Assembly: GCA_024291935.2 (NCBI GenBank)
Contig: CM044308.1
Span: 117,020,501-117,084,500, forward strand
Direction: 5' to 3'
Origin: Okapia johnstoni
Taxonomy: Eukaryota > Chordata > Mammalia > Artiodactyla > Giraffidae
Length of the DNA: 64,000 bases
Made by a program: the position numbers and the translations under genes. The notes below the pieces were generated by a model. It saw only the letters and a list, made by a program, of their open reading frames with translations. It searched no databases and was not told the DNA's origin. Of the stretch, positions 11,241 through 20,990 are shown in pieces (position 1 is the first letter of the stretch; every line of letters starts with the position of its first letter).

Positions 11241-11360
11241 CAATATGGGGATATAGTCCCCAGCCACCTAGGGTTGCTCTGAGAGTTAAAGGGGATAGAG
11301 TGTGTGCAAAGCATCCTGATCAATAAGGGGCCATCAAAAATTGCAGGTATTAGTTTTCAC

Positions 11361-11917
11361 TATTAAAATTGTTATAATGATAGAGACACCTTGTCCATTT
11401 AGAGGGTATTATGAAATTAAATTTCCATCCCCCAAATTCTCTCTCCCTCTCTAGTTTATTCTAAAACCTATTCAAAGAACAAATTGAGGTCTGGAATTTT
11501 CTCCCAGACTAAACTGCCAGTGGAGTTTCTATACCATTTCATAAGGAGTATTTGTGATGAAATCACAGAACCACAGACACTGAATAGGCAGCAGGGAAGC
11601 TCCTTTACCTTTCAGCCTGGTCTGCAAAGCAAAAGAACACAGGGAGGGCCTCAGTGAATATGCTGAGGTTGAGCAGTTTTGTCCATAAAGTATCTTAAGT
11701 TCCAGGGTGAAATCTGATTTCAGTTTTCGGAAATCTGACCATCTCTTACTGTTGTCAGCTTTGCCTTTAGAGTAATCCCACGTGGATGTATAAACACATG
11801 ATTTAAACAGGAGAAAAAGAGAAGAAAAGGAGGGGCAAGGGAAGAAAAGGGAAAGACAGAAGCTGAAGGGGGAAGGCATAGGCACTGGGACTTTTAAAAA
11901 CACCCCAGGTGAGAATG
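11361..11917. other. Unique sequence, no gene supported
   Basis: Purine-rich GGAAAAG-type tract at about 11810-11880. No exon-like frame was recognised. Confidence 0.4.
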
Positions 11918-12118
11918 CTAAGTCACTCAGTCACGTCCGACTCTCTGCAACCCCATGGACTATAGCCCACCAGGCTCCTCTGTCCATGGGATTCTCCAGG
12001 CAAGAATACTGGAGTGGGTTGCCACTTCCTCCTCCAGGGGCTCTTCCCAACCCAAGCATCGAACCCACGTCTCTTATGTCTCCTGCAGTGGCAGGCGGGT
12101 TCTTTACCACTAGTGCCA
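11918..12118 (-). mobile_element. Bov-tA SINE with perfect TSD
   Basis: Reverse-complement Bov-tA flanked by a perfect 13-bp direct repeat, ccaggtgagaatg, at 11905-11917 and 12119-12131. The TSD points to retroposition, and its lack of decay to a relatively recent event. Confidence 0.95.
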
Positions 12119-12125
12119 CCAGGTG

Positions 12126-12190
12126 AGAATGGATACATGTATATTTTGGCTGAGTTGTCCATCTGAAACTATCACAACACTATTGAGAAA
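12126..12190 (+). mobile_element. Ruminant L1 3'-end fragment
   Basis: ggatacatgtatattttggc followed by ctgaaactatcacaacac matches the 3' terminus seen complete at 38335-38512. Confidence 0.6.
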
Positions 12191-12737
12191 TGGAGGGTTT
12201 CCTGCCATGTCAATAAATAAGGATGTCACAGGCATCAGCGATTCTGGCCCTCCAAAAGTGAATTTCTGAGCCCAAAGGGCAACCAGAAAGAACAACGCCT
12301 GCTATCTGGCAGCCTTAGAGCTGCAGCCACTCCCTACAGTAAGGAGCTGAGGGGATGTGAAACAACTCTGGATACTGGCCCCAGATAGCTTAGATACATA
12401 TGAAAGGCATGATTTCAGTAAGCCCAGACTCTGGCCATCTTCCCATACACAGAAAAGTGCTAAATTCCTTAACTTGAGATATCTGGTTTTCCTTAACAAT
12501 AATCTTTTGATGTTCAGACTAGCTGCCCTCCCACACCCCTTCCACCTCCCCACCTTCCCAGCACCCTCCTCCCCTCCCATTGCAAACTTCTATATAATCT
12601 GACTCCTCCCCACTGTCTCCTCCTAGGAACAGTTCTCTCAGGGTCACTTGAGACGCTGTCTCCCGGGCTTGAAGTCCTAAAAATTCCCACCAAATAAAAC
12701 ATAGCTCTTAGCTTTTAGGTTGTGACTATTTCTTAAG
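12191..12737. other. Unique sequence, no gene supported
   Basis: Contains a cytosine-rich tract at 12526-12585. No repeat family or exon recognised. Confidence 0.4.
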
Positions 12738-13010
12738 TCGACACTATTAATCGACTATGCGTGCATGCATGCTCAGTCATGTCCAACTCTTTGTGACCCC
12801 TTGGACTGTAGCCTGCTGGGCTCCTCTGCCTGTGGAGTTCTTGAGGCATGAATACTTGAGTGTGTAGCCATTCCTTTCTCCAGTGGATCTTCCCACCCAG
12901 GGTATCGAACCCAGGTCTCCTGCATTCTAGGTGGATTCTTTATTATCTGAGCCACCAGGGAAGCCCTGTTAATCCCTATACAAAATAAAAAGCTTAAAAA
13001 ATAAAAACAA
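12738..13010 (+). mobile_element. Ruminant L1 3' terminus split by Bov-tA
   Basis: The left piece ends in ctattaatcgactat. The right piece begins ctgttaatccctat and continues caaaataaaaagctt into an A-rich tail. The repeated ctattaat...ctat looks like the TSD of the intervening SINE. Confidence 0.65.
12759..12966 (-). mobile_element. Bov-tA SINE in L1 tail
   Basis: Reverse-complement Bov-tA, from gctcagtcatgtccaactct to gagccaccagggaagccc. It sits inside the L1 tail and is part of a block that recurs near 13.8-14.03 kb. Confidence 0.9.
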
Positions 13011-13045
13011 TTACGTTTAAAAGGCAAAAAACACCCCAAGTGATA

Positions 13046-13659
13046 GCAATGTGCAACTAGAGGCCCATCAGATGGGATCAATTCCCTTTGGCATTTACCC
13101 TGTACCCTCTTGGTAAGATAGTAAACAGGAAATATTTGCTTCCTCGCATCTTCACGCAGGCCTGGCTGGGTTTAATAAAATTGCACCAGCCTGACATTTA
13201 CTATACTTGATGGACATGGCTGGATGCCACATGCTTATTGTAAAGCGTCACCAGTAACGCTAGGAACCACAACAGACCAGGACAAGGCTGTGTATTTGCC
13301 TTTAGGTGTTAACGGAGGATCCCAGGGCCTCAGCCCAGCGAGGGTTGCTGTTTAAACATTGGCCAATTTACCAAGGATTTCAGATCTTTGCTGGACATTT
13401 TAAGGGCTTGACCTGATCACAGACACCACACCCAAAGAAGTAAGTAAAAAAAAATTTTTTTTTATTTTAAAAATTAAAGCCTAGTTGTTTCTCTTCAGCT
13501 TTCTGGTTTTCAGTTTTTAAGTTGTTTCTCAAGAGAGGGTTCCTGGTTTCCTCTCTGTTGGTGTAACCACTAGATGGTGCACATCACAAAGTATTAGCCC
13601 TGAAGTGGGGCTGCATTTATCATTTTTGTGGTGACTAGAAGGGAATCAGAGGTAAGGTT
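13046..13659. other. Unique sequence with a CTCF-like site
   Basis: About 600 bp without recognised repeats apart from a short T/A-rich stretch near 13450. The sequence at 13140-13440 is compositionally balanced and not repeat-like. It could be conserved non-coding DNA, but I cannot test this here. Confidence 0.35.
13566..13580 (+). promoter_or_regulatory. Candidate CTCF-binding core
   Basis: accactagatggtgc fits the CTCF core pattern CCASYAGRKGGCRS with one departure (T for C near the 3' end). It lies in non-repeat sequence. Motif match only. Confidence 0.4.
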
Positions 13660-13797
13660 GCCAGATTTAGCAGATAAAAATAGAAGACTCCCAGTTAAAC
13701 TTGAATTTCAGATCAACGAATATCGCATGGGACACACACTAAAAAATTACTCATTTCTCTGAAATTCAAATTTAACTGGATTGCCTTTAATTTAAGT
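13660..13797. mobile_element. Ancient palindromic repeat, truncated
   Basis: Two arms, cccagttaaacttgaatttc (about 13690-13713) and gaaattcaaatttaactgg (about 13760-13780), are near-perfect inverted complements around a loop. This is typical of an old mammalian repeat starting gttgccagatttagc. A Bov-tA breaks the second arm. Family name not assigned. Confidence 0.55.
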
Positions 13798-13955
13798 AAG
13801 TAAGTGTTAGTTGCTCAGTTGTTAACTCCTTGCAACCCCACAGGCTGGGATTTTCAGGCAACAATATTGAAGTGGGTAACCATTCCTTTCTCCGAACCCA
13901 GGTCTCCTGCATTCCAGGTGGATTCTTTATCATCTGAGCCACCAGGGAAGCCCTA
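13798..13955 (-). mobile_element. Bov-tA SINE with internal deletion
   Basis: Reverse-complement Bov-tA lacking part of the central body (the text jumps from cctttctcc to gaacccaggtctcctgcatt). Confidence 0.8.
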
Positions 13956-14028
13956 TTAATTGGCTATAACCCAATGCAAAATGAAAAGTTAAAAAACAAG
14001 AATCAGGTTTAAAAGGCAAAAACACTCC
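13949..14028. repeat. Second copy of L1-tail plus flank block
   Basis: This stretch parallels 12963-13038, including gtttaaaaggcaaaaa, a run that lies beyond the L1 A-tail. The shared flank suggests local duplication rather than two independent insertions. Confidence 0.6.
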
Positions 14029-14034
14029 ACGCAC

Positions 14035-14166
14035 AGGATTTTCAGGCAAGAAGATTGAAGTGGGTTGCCATTCTTTTCTCCAGAGGATCTTCCCAACCCA
14101 GGGACTGATCCCAGGTGTCCTGCCTTGCAGGCTTATTCTTTATTGTCTGAGCCGCCAGGGAAGCCC
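14035..14166 (-). mobile_element. Bov-tA SINE, 3'-part missing
   Basis: Starts abruptly at aggattttcaggcaagaaga and runs to gagccgccagggaagccc. It is the third minus-strand Bov-tA in a 1.4-kb cluster. Confidence 0.8.
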
Positions 14167-15284
14167 TGCCTGTATTTTACCCAGCAATCTTAATCAGAAG
14201 GGACTTTAAGAAATAAGTAGATAATTGCTGGCTCTCTCGCTATGTCAGATACTAAAATTTTGGCTGGCATACTTGAAGTGATATGAAAGCAACATGAAAC
14301 AAGTCAGCAATTATTACAACATAATCTCAACATCTATAGTGTGACACGGTCTTCAGGGTCCAAAGCCCTAATGGTTAACTCAACTCCCTGGTTTGCCCCA
14401 CATCATTGCATGCATCCAGCTGTTCCTGCCCTGTCATACCTCTTATGGAATCAAGGCAAACTTCTGGAATACTCCAGCAGTTTGGAATACTCTGTGGCTT
14501 TCCTTGGCTTGAATGCCGCTTTCCCCTATGTCTCCTAGCTTTTAAAGTAAATTGGACCAACATTACTTTGAGGCGCACAATCTCAGTGTTCAATTTGACA
14601 GAAAACAGTGTTGGTTGTAAGAAAAGCAAGTTTTCCACATTGAACAAAATTTGGTGACAACATGAAAAGATTAGTGCTGTACCTCCTGGCCATAACTGAC
14701 CTCCCATGGGCAGCCTCAAGTTTAATATTTCATTGAGAAGAAAGTGGGCATTTTACCTGTATTCTGAGCTCTTTTTTGACACGAACTGGCCAATCTCCCT
14801 GCTTGACCACAAGCTTTCTGCAGGCGGGGACCATCTTAATAGCATCTTGCATAGAGAGAAGCTGAAGGACCATCTTGAATCCATATACACTTGAAGTGCC
14901 CTGAATCAGTGTTGTATTCAATGCCCTTTCCAGACAGACTGGCTGTCCCAGTTCTGTAATCCAAGCTCTGGTCCACCTCGTCCCCTTGCATGACATGTGG
15001 AAACACCTCGTCCCCTTGCATGACAACAGGGTCCCTGAAGAGAAGAAGAAAGAAGATAGGAAATGGGGAAACTCAGAATGCAAAAGTGAATGTTAAAGTC
15101 TACCCAGCTGCAGCCCACTCTGATACTTGACTATTCTCTGCTGAGCGGGGACAGGAAGAACGGATGGTCAGAAATCTGTCTCAAACCCACTGTCAGGATC
15201 TTGTTTCTTTCCCTACAAGATGACTGCTTGCAGGAGTAGTTATGTGGGAGAGCGCATAGGTGACAGAACCCATTTGTTTCTTTT
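14167..15284. other. Unique sequence, no gene supported
   Basis: About 1.1 kb. A weak L2-like patch (gaccacaagctttctgcagg, about 14800-14850) and a short tandem repeat at 14974-15024 are the only structures seen. Frames of up to 117 codons are open but resemble no family. Confidence 0.4.
14974..15024. repeat. Two-copy tandem repeat, 30-bp period
   Basis: The 21-base word from 14974 to 14994 (begins cacctcgtcc, ends gcatgac) recurs exactly at 15004-15024. Confidence 0.9.
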
Positions 15285-15885
15285 CCCTAGCTCTACCTCT
15301 TTTTAACAGCTTTACCAAGATACAGACTTTCCTGGTGGCTCAGATGGTAAAGAATCTGCCTGCAGTGCAGGAGATCTGGGTTCAATCCCTGGGTCGGGAA
15401 GATCCCCTGGAGAAGGGACTGGCAACCCACTCCAGTTCTTGCCTAAAGAATTCCATGGATAGAGGAGCCTGGCGGGCTACAGTCCATGGGGTCGCAAAGA
15501 GTCAGACAAGACTGAGTGACTAACAGTTTCACTTATTAAGATACATATTTAAAGAGTACCATTCAATGGTTTTCAATCTATTCACAGAGTTGTGCGACCT
15601 TCACTACAATCAATATTAGAACATTTTCATCACCTCCCAGAGAACCCACCCCCCCACCCCCGCTACCTATTAGCAGCCACTTGTCATTGCTCCCAACATC
15701 CACCCCTTTCCCCAAGGCCTAAGCAATCATTAACCTACTTTCTGTCTCTACAAATTAACCCACTCCGGACATTTCACATGAGGGGAATCATATAACATGT
15801 AGTCTTTTGTGTCTGGTTTCTTTCACTTGGCGTGATGCCCTCAAGCTTCCTCCATGTTGAAGCATGGGTCAAGACAATGTGAGGT
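15285..15885 (-). mobile_element. Old L1 LINE fragment, split by Bov-tA
   Basis: Antisense L1 sequence: acagctttaccaagatac, then ccattcaatggttttcaatc, cacagagttgtgcgaccttc, gaatcatataacatgtagtc and ctttcacttggcgtgatg. Non-coding relic. Confidence 0.75.
15324..15537 (+). mobile_element. Bov-tA SINE in old L1
   Basis: Full-length plus-strand Bov-tA with short TSD aagatac at 15317-15323 and 15538-15544. The host is the antisense L1. Confidence 0.9.
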
Positions 15886-16084
15886 TTTACCATCTGCAGA
15901 ATGGGTACACAATCCCTTCAATTCCTCCCAGCAGCCTCTCATCCAACTTGGGAAATTTGGTCCTTGAGAGGAAGCTGAGCCCTCCTCCTTGGGAGGGAGG
16001 GGAGGAATCAAGATTGACTGGAGTGAGTCACCCTTCCTCCCCTGCCAAGAGGTGCCCACCCTGGAACTCTGCCCATCTGTCTGG

Positions 16085-16210
16085 ATTCATTCCGCACACC
16101 CTACTGAGCACCTCCTGTTTGCCAGGTGCTACAGATAAAGATACCACATCTATTGGCAAGTGAGGAAATTGAGACTCAGAGTTCCCAAGACAACACAGCA
16201 AGTGATGCTG
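16085..16210 (-). mobile_element. MIR/L2 relic, antisense
   Basis: ctactgagcacctcctgttt, gtttgccaggtgctac, then gtgaggaaattgagactcag and acaacacagcaagtgatg follow the usual antisense order. Confidence 0.6.
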
Positions 16211-16454
16211 TAGGAATTTTTTTACTTTATTTTTAATGGAAGGATAATCAATTTACAGTATTGTATTGGTTTCTGCTATACATCAACATGAATCAGCCAT
16301 AGGCATACATCTGTCCCCTCTCTTTTGAACCTCCCTCCCACCTCCCACCCTTTCCCACCCCTCTAGGTTGTTACAGAGCCTCGTTTGAGATCCCGGAGTC
16401 ACACCGCAAATTCCCATTGGCTCTCTATTTGACAAACGGTAGCATATGTGTTGA

Positions 16455-16573
16455 GGCTTCCCTCATAGCTCAGTTGGTAAAGACTCTGCCTGCAATGTAG
16501 GAGACCCTGGTTCGATTCCTGGGTCAGGAAGATCTGCTGGCTAAGGGATAGGCTACCCACTCCAGTATTCTTG
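16455..16573 (+). mobile_element. Bov-tA SINE, tRNA-like subtype, 3'-truncated
   Basis: The head carries a consensus A box TAGCTCAGTTGG (16466-16477) and a consensus B box GGTTCGATTCC (16509-16519), i.e. an intact-looking internal Pol III promoter. The copy stops after ccactccagtattcttg, where a second partial copy begins. Confidence 0.85.
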
Positions 16574-16651
16574 GGCTTCCCTTATGGCTCAGCTTGCAAT
16601 GTGGGAGACCTGAGTTCGATCCCTGGGTTGGGAAGATCCCCTGGAGAAGGG
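16574..16651 (+). mobile_element. Second partial Bov-tA in tandem
   Basis: Begins again with ggcttcccttatggctcag, has a shortened head (anticodon-arm region deleted) with B box gagttcgatccctggg, and ends at gatcccctggagaaggg. Confidence 0.85.
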
Positions 16652-16819
16652 ATATGTTTCCATGCTGCTCTCTCCATTCATCCCAGCCTCTCCTTCCTCC
16701 TCACCACCCCTGTCCATAAGTTCGTTCTTTATGTCTTGCAGGAGAAATTTTAACCTAAGCAGGCTGACTACAGAGAAGCCATTAGAGAAACTTTCGCAAT
16801 GATTGAAATAATCTCCTAC

Positions 16820-17290
16820 TCTCAAGGAGATTATCATCTAGTGAGGAGAAGAGTAAATAAACAAAAAATTCAGCAGGCAGATTGGTACTAGAGCTGGAGT
16901 AACAGAGAGAAATCCCGGGGTAAAACCAAGCAGACTTGAGCCAGTGGTGGGAGGAGGGGAACACAAGGTGGTCAAGGAAGTTCCCCCCAAGATACCAAGG
17001 TTTGAAAAACAAGGAAGACTCTACCAGGGAAAGGAAGGGAAGAAGAGTTTCCTTGCAGGGAGAGAGGAGCAGGTATGAAGGCTCCAAAGTGGCAGAGAGC
17101 TGTAAGAAGTCTGTGGATGACCGATGCCTGGAGCAGAGGGTATGAGCAGCCATCCAGAGTGTGAGTGATGGGCAGGGGTCAATAACAAGGGACTTTCCTA
17201 TCACACTGAAAGTTGGATTTTATTCTGAAACTTATGGAGAATGATTGGAGGATGTTTAAACTGATAGATGTTAAAACTTGATCAAGTTTG
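16820..17290 (-). mobile_element. L2 LINE fragment, antisense
   Basis: aaggagattatcatctagtg, gaagagtaaataaacaaaaa and later ggattttattctgaaacttat plus ggagaatgattggaggatgt follow antisense L2 ORF2/3'-UTR order. Old, no coding capacity. Confidence 0.6.
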
Positions 17291-17589
17291 CTTGAGCAAC
17301 ACTGTGGAACATGGACTGGAAGGGGGACAGACGGAAGCTGAAAATACTCACAACCTCTTCCAAAGTGGCTGGGGCCTGTAGAGTGTTCTCCAGGGAAATC
17401 ACACTGCCGTCACAGTGGTGTGGTCCACATGGTCTTTCTGGGCCGGCCCCTGTTGTCCTATTCTTGTCCTTGCCTTGTTGGAGTAGACTGCGGTATAAAG
17501 ATCCCAAGGAAACTCACTTTATAGGTAAAATTTCTGAGTTCTCGTGAGTCTGAAATATTTTCATTGTGCCTTCAGTCGTTTTTCCTTTC

Positions 17590-17762
17590 TTCTTTCTTTC
17601 TTTTTTATTTGGCTGCATTGGGTCTTAGTTGCTGCATGCGGGATCTTTAGCTGCAGCTTGCAAACCCTTAGTTGTGGCATGTGGGATCTAGCTCCCTGAC
17701 CAGGAATGGAACCCAGGACCCTGCATCGGGAGTGAGAAGTCTTAGCCACTGGACCCCCATGC
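17590..17762 (-). mobile_element. CHR-2-type SINE
   Basis: tatttggctgcattgggtct at the left and gtcttagccactggaccccc at the right. The A-tail reads as the T/C-rich stretch to its left. Confidence 0.85.
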
Positions 17763-17954
17763 GCCCTCACTCTAGACAGAGAGAACTTCCCTCAGAACCT
17801 CAGGCATTGCTCCATTGTCTCGTGGTGACCGCAGTCTGCTTCTCTTTCCTTTGACCTCACATTTGAAAGAGAGAGCCCCTGCGATTCTCTGCAGCATCAC
17901 ACTCCAGCCCCACTGGCCTTCTCGTCATTCCTTGCATGTATCAAGTTTTACCTA

Positions 17955-18080
17955 CCGACTTGTTTCTTCTTCCTGGAATTTTCTTCTCCAACTCTGCTCA
18001 TGGCTGGCGTCCTTTTGTTAATCAGATTTGAGCTCAAATCTGTCAGTTCTGAAGGGTCTTCCCTTACTAACTTGGCTAAA
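17955..18080 (+). mobile_element. L2 LINE ORF2 C-terminal relic
   Basis: cttcttcctggaattttctt, then gatttgagctcaaatctg and agggtcttcccttac match the sense L2 region of the 'gcctggaatgctcttccc' type. Confidence 0.6.
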
Positions 18081-18249
18081 CTAGCAAATTCGAGATGTGC
18101 AAAAAAAGATTCATCCAATTAATTTTAAAAGATTCATTAATTGGTTCATTTTAACTAGGATTCTGTGAGAATCGTTCAGAAAGGAGCTAGTGTTTGGATT
18201 AGGCCAAATTTGCAATCTAATTCATTTTCAATGGGCTATGCATATGGGA

Positions 18250-18355
18250 AAAAAAGAATCTCAAATTCCTACCTCATATAATACTGAAAAATTTATTCAT
18301 ATGACTTAACAAATCTAAATGTAAAAGAAATACTGATAAATATTTTAGAATAAAA
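18250..18355 (+). mobile_element. L1 ORF2 relic, sense
   Basis: ctcaaattcctacctcatat and tctaaatgtaaaagaaatac match sense L1 ORF2. Short and frame-broken. Confidence 0.5.
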
Positions 18356-18365
18356 CATAAAATGC

Positions 18366-18895
18366 CACTGGTAATTTGACAGATACTGTATTGAATCTAT
18401 AGATTACCTTGGGTTAGTTCAGTTCCCTCAGTCGTGTCCGACTCTTTGCGACCTCATGGACTGCAGCACACCAGGCTTCCCTGTCCATTACCAACTCCTG
18501 GAGATTGCTCAAACTCATGTCCATTGAGTCGGTGATGCCATCCAACCATTTCATCCTCTGCCATCACCTTCTCCTCCTGCCTTCAATCTTTCCCAGCATC
18601 AGGGTCTTTCCCAATGAGTCAGTTCTTTGCATCAGGTGGCCAAAGCATTGGAGTTTCAGCTTCAGCATCAGCCCTTGCAATGAATATTCAGGACTGATTT
18701 CCTTTAGGATTGACTGGTTTGATCTTCTTGCAGTCCAAGGGACTCTCAAGAGCCTTCTCTAACACCACAGTTCAAAATCATCAATTCTTCGGCGCTCAGC
18801 TTTCCTTATGGTCCAACTCTCATATCCATACATCTGTTTATGTCATCTTCAATTTCTTTCATCAGAGTCTTATAGTTTTCAGACCATTAACTTTT
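18366..18895 (-). mobile_element. L1 ORF2 relic, antisense, split by BovB
   Basis: The left piece (tactgtattgaatctataga) and the right piece (gtcatcttcaatttctttca, gagtcttatagttttcag) are consecutive parts of antisense L1 ORF2. BovB fills the gap. Confidence 0.65.
18416..18831 (-). mobile_element. BovB LINE 3' end
   Basis: Antisense BovB from the cagttccctcagtcgtgtcc tail to the codons around the ESWTVRKAERR-like region. Internal indels. An 85-codon antisense frame through it is a shadow. Confidence 0.9.
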
Positions 18896-19706
18896 TAAGG
18901 GCATCATTTTGCTAAAGAAACCTCAAACCTGGCCCACAATGGTCTGTGAGAAGGATCTCCAGGCCCCCAAATTCACATCACAGGAAGAGAGCTGCTAAAA
19001 CAGTGCAGTCCCTCAAAGCATCCTTCATGATGCACATATCATATGGTCCATGAAGGACAATTCACAGAAGAAACTTTTCCAAAGAGACAAGCAGGAGCCA
19101 CAGAGGGAAAAGGGCAAAGGGGAGCCTTCCACAGGGCAAAACTGGGGCAGATACCTACTTGCTGCTGGGGCAGGACGTCCATGTGATTTCTGTGCAATAT
19201 GACATGGGTTGTGGAAGGACAGTGACCATTGAGAGTTGTTTCTTGTTCTTTTCTTTTCCAAATGAGACTTTTTACTGTGATTACTCTGTTCTCTCTCCAT
19301 TACAGTTTATGCAGTGCATAATAGTGGTTAAATATAACCATTTTGCCTCACTAGACCTCATAGGACCAAAAGAGCTCCATTTGCGAGGTTCTGTTCCAGA
19401 GAACCAGACTGGGTGAAACTGTGGCTCATCCTTTTAGGAAAAGAGGTTGCTTGTGTTTATGTAGAGAGTGGGTATTTTTGAAGATATATTTATGTGGATA
19501 TAGGCGAGTATGGCTACTGAGTAGTTAAAGGGCATGGACTTTACTGGATTGATGCTGTTTTTGCAACTCAACATCCACTCGCTTTACTTCTGATAAAATA
19601 ACTCCTTCAAATGTGGTTTGGTTGGCATCGTGATCCTGCCACCCACATCTAGGGATGGGCCTTGATCCTCTTCAGCCAGTTGGTGTGTCTTATCCCCTGG
19701 CTATGT
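18896..19706. other. Unique sequence, no gene supported
   Basis: About 800 bp without a recognised repeat or exon-like frame. Confidence 0.4.
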
Positions 19707-19970
19707 AATGGCACCCCACTCCAGTACTCTTGCCTGGAAAATCCCATGGATGGAGGAGCCTGGTGGGCTGCAGTCCATGGGGTCGCTAAGAGTTGGACAC
19801 GACTGAGCGACTTCACTTTCACTTTTCACTTTCATGCACTGGAGAAGGAAATGGCAACCCACTCCAGTGTTCTTGCCTGGAGAATCCCAGGGACGGGGGA
19901 GCCTGGTGGGCTGCAGTCTATGGGGCTGCACAGAGTTGGACACGACGGAAGTGACTTAGCAGCAGCAGCA
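19707..19970 (+). mobile_element. Bov-A2 SINE (Bov-A dimer)
   Basis: Two Bov-A monomers joined by the actttcacttttcactttca linker, ending in an (AGC)n tail. The short direct repeat atgtaa on both sides is compatible with a TSD. Confidence 0.9.
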
Positions 19971-19984
19971 TGTAAAGTGAAAAG

Positions 19985-20170
19985 ACCTGATGATGGGAAA
20001 GACTGAGGTGGGAGGAGAAGGGGCAACAGACAATGAGATGGTTGGATGGCATCTCTGACTCAGTGGACATGACTTTGAGCAAACTCCGGAAGATAGTGAA
20101 GGGCAGGGAAGCCTGGCGTACTGCAGTCCATGGGGTCACAGAATCAGACATGACTTACTGACTGAATGAC
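19985..20170 (+). mobile_element. BovB LINE 3' end
   Basis: gacaatgagatggttggatg, ctgactcagtggacatgact and the terminal gacatgacttactgactgaa are sense BovB 3' sequence. The Bov-A2 lies immediately upstream. Confidence 0.85.
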
Positions 20171-20527
20171 AACAATGTAAAGAGAGCCAATGAAATTTGA
20201 TCCGTATGCAGAGTTTGCAAAGAGAAGAGCCTCTCACTTCTTCTCCACCTCTCTTCGACAGAAGTTAGTGGACAAAGGACCTCCCTTCCTCTGGATGGCA
20301 TCCTGTTAAGACGTGAGGTTTGTGGCCCCTGCAAGGATGGGGAAGAGCTGGCCCTTGGTGACATTCCTTGAATGTAATCATCACCTGAATCAATCCTATC
20401 TCAGCCCTTTTCAGTTGCGGAAGTTGTAATAGCTCCAAGTGGTTTGAGCCAGTTTGAAATAAGTTCTCTGTCCCTTGCAGCATAAGAAGTTCTACCAGGG
20501 ACACTGTCAGGATTTGGTGCTTCTGTC
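20171..20527. other. Unique sequence, nothing recognised
   Basis: No repeat family or gene seen. Confidence 0.4.
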
Positions 20528-20748
20528 TTTTTTTTTTTTTTTGGCTGTGTCGGGTCTTAGTTGCAGCATGCAAGATTTTCATTGCGTCATGCAGGATCTT
20601 TCATCGTGGCTCATAGACTCTCTAGCTGTGGTGTGTGGGCTTAGTTTCTCCGAGGAATGTGGGATCTTAGTTCCCCGACCAGGGGTTGAACACGTGTCCC
20701 CTGCCTTGCAAGGAAGATTCCTAACCACTGGACAACCAGGGAAGTCCA
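20528..20748 (-). mobile_element. CHR-2-type SINE
   Basis: Left T17 (A-tail on the other strand), ttggctgtgtcgggtcttag, and right ctaaccactggacaaccagg. Near complete. Confidence 0.9.
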
Positions 20749-20764
20749 GCTTTTACCTTTTAAT

Positions 20765-20990
20765 AATAAAATCTGTTATTTATCAAGAGCGTTACGGTTT
20801 AAAAGCATTTGCATAGACTTAACCACTTGACCTTGTCACCTCCCCTGTAGGGCAGGCGGACCTTACAGTATCATCCTCTTTTCCTTTTCTTTAACTAGAT
20901 GAGGAAACCTGGATGAGATTCCACTTTGCCCAAAGACACCCAGCCAGTAATTAGAGGAGCTGGAGCTTGGACCCAGGTCTGACCCCAGAA
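20765..20990 (-). mobile_element. MIR-class SINE, antisense
   Basis: agatgaggaaacctggatga, tgcccaaagacacccagcca and ggagcttggacccaggtctg follow antisense MIR order. The 5' part is diverged. Confidence 0.6.

Larger units (their letters stand above)
10695..11360 (+). mobile_element. MIR SINE interrupted by Bov-tA
   Basis: The 5' part lies at 10695-10839 (gatttgcagtcagagaacg, ctgagcctcagtttgcttg). The 3' part resumes at about 11241 (gggttgctctgagagttaaa). The interruption has short repeated flanks (aatatggg / aatatgggg). Confidence 0.7.
16215..16735 (-). mobile_element. Ruminant L1 3' end, split by two Bov-tA pieces
   Basis: ggtttctgctatacatcaac, catgaatcagccataggcat and cacccctctaggttgttaca match the ruminant L1 3' region in antisense. 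It resumes after 16651 with atatgtttccatgctgctct. Confidence 0.8.

Noticed and set aside
15324..15537. Direct repeats recurring across the window as a possible CRISPR-like array
   Set aside because: The recurring words are dispersed SINE heads and bodies in both orientations, with no regular spacer. The DNA is mammalian.
16455..16530. Possible tRNA gene (consensus A and B boxes)
   Set aside because: The sequence continues into the Bov-tA body, and acceptor and anticodon stems pair poorly. The tRNA-like domain belongs to a SINE.
18366..18895. Single L1 with a 5' inversion
   Set aside because: The orientation and order of the pieces do not match twin priming, so I treated them as separate relics.
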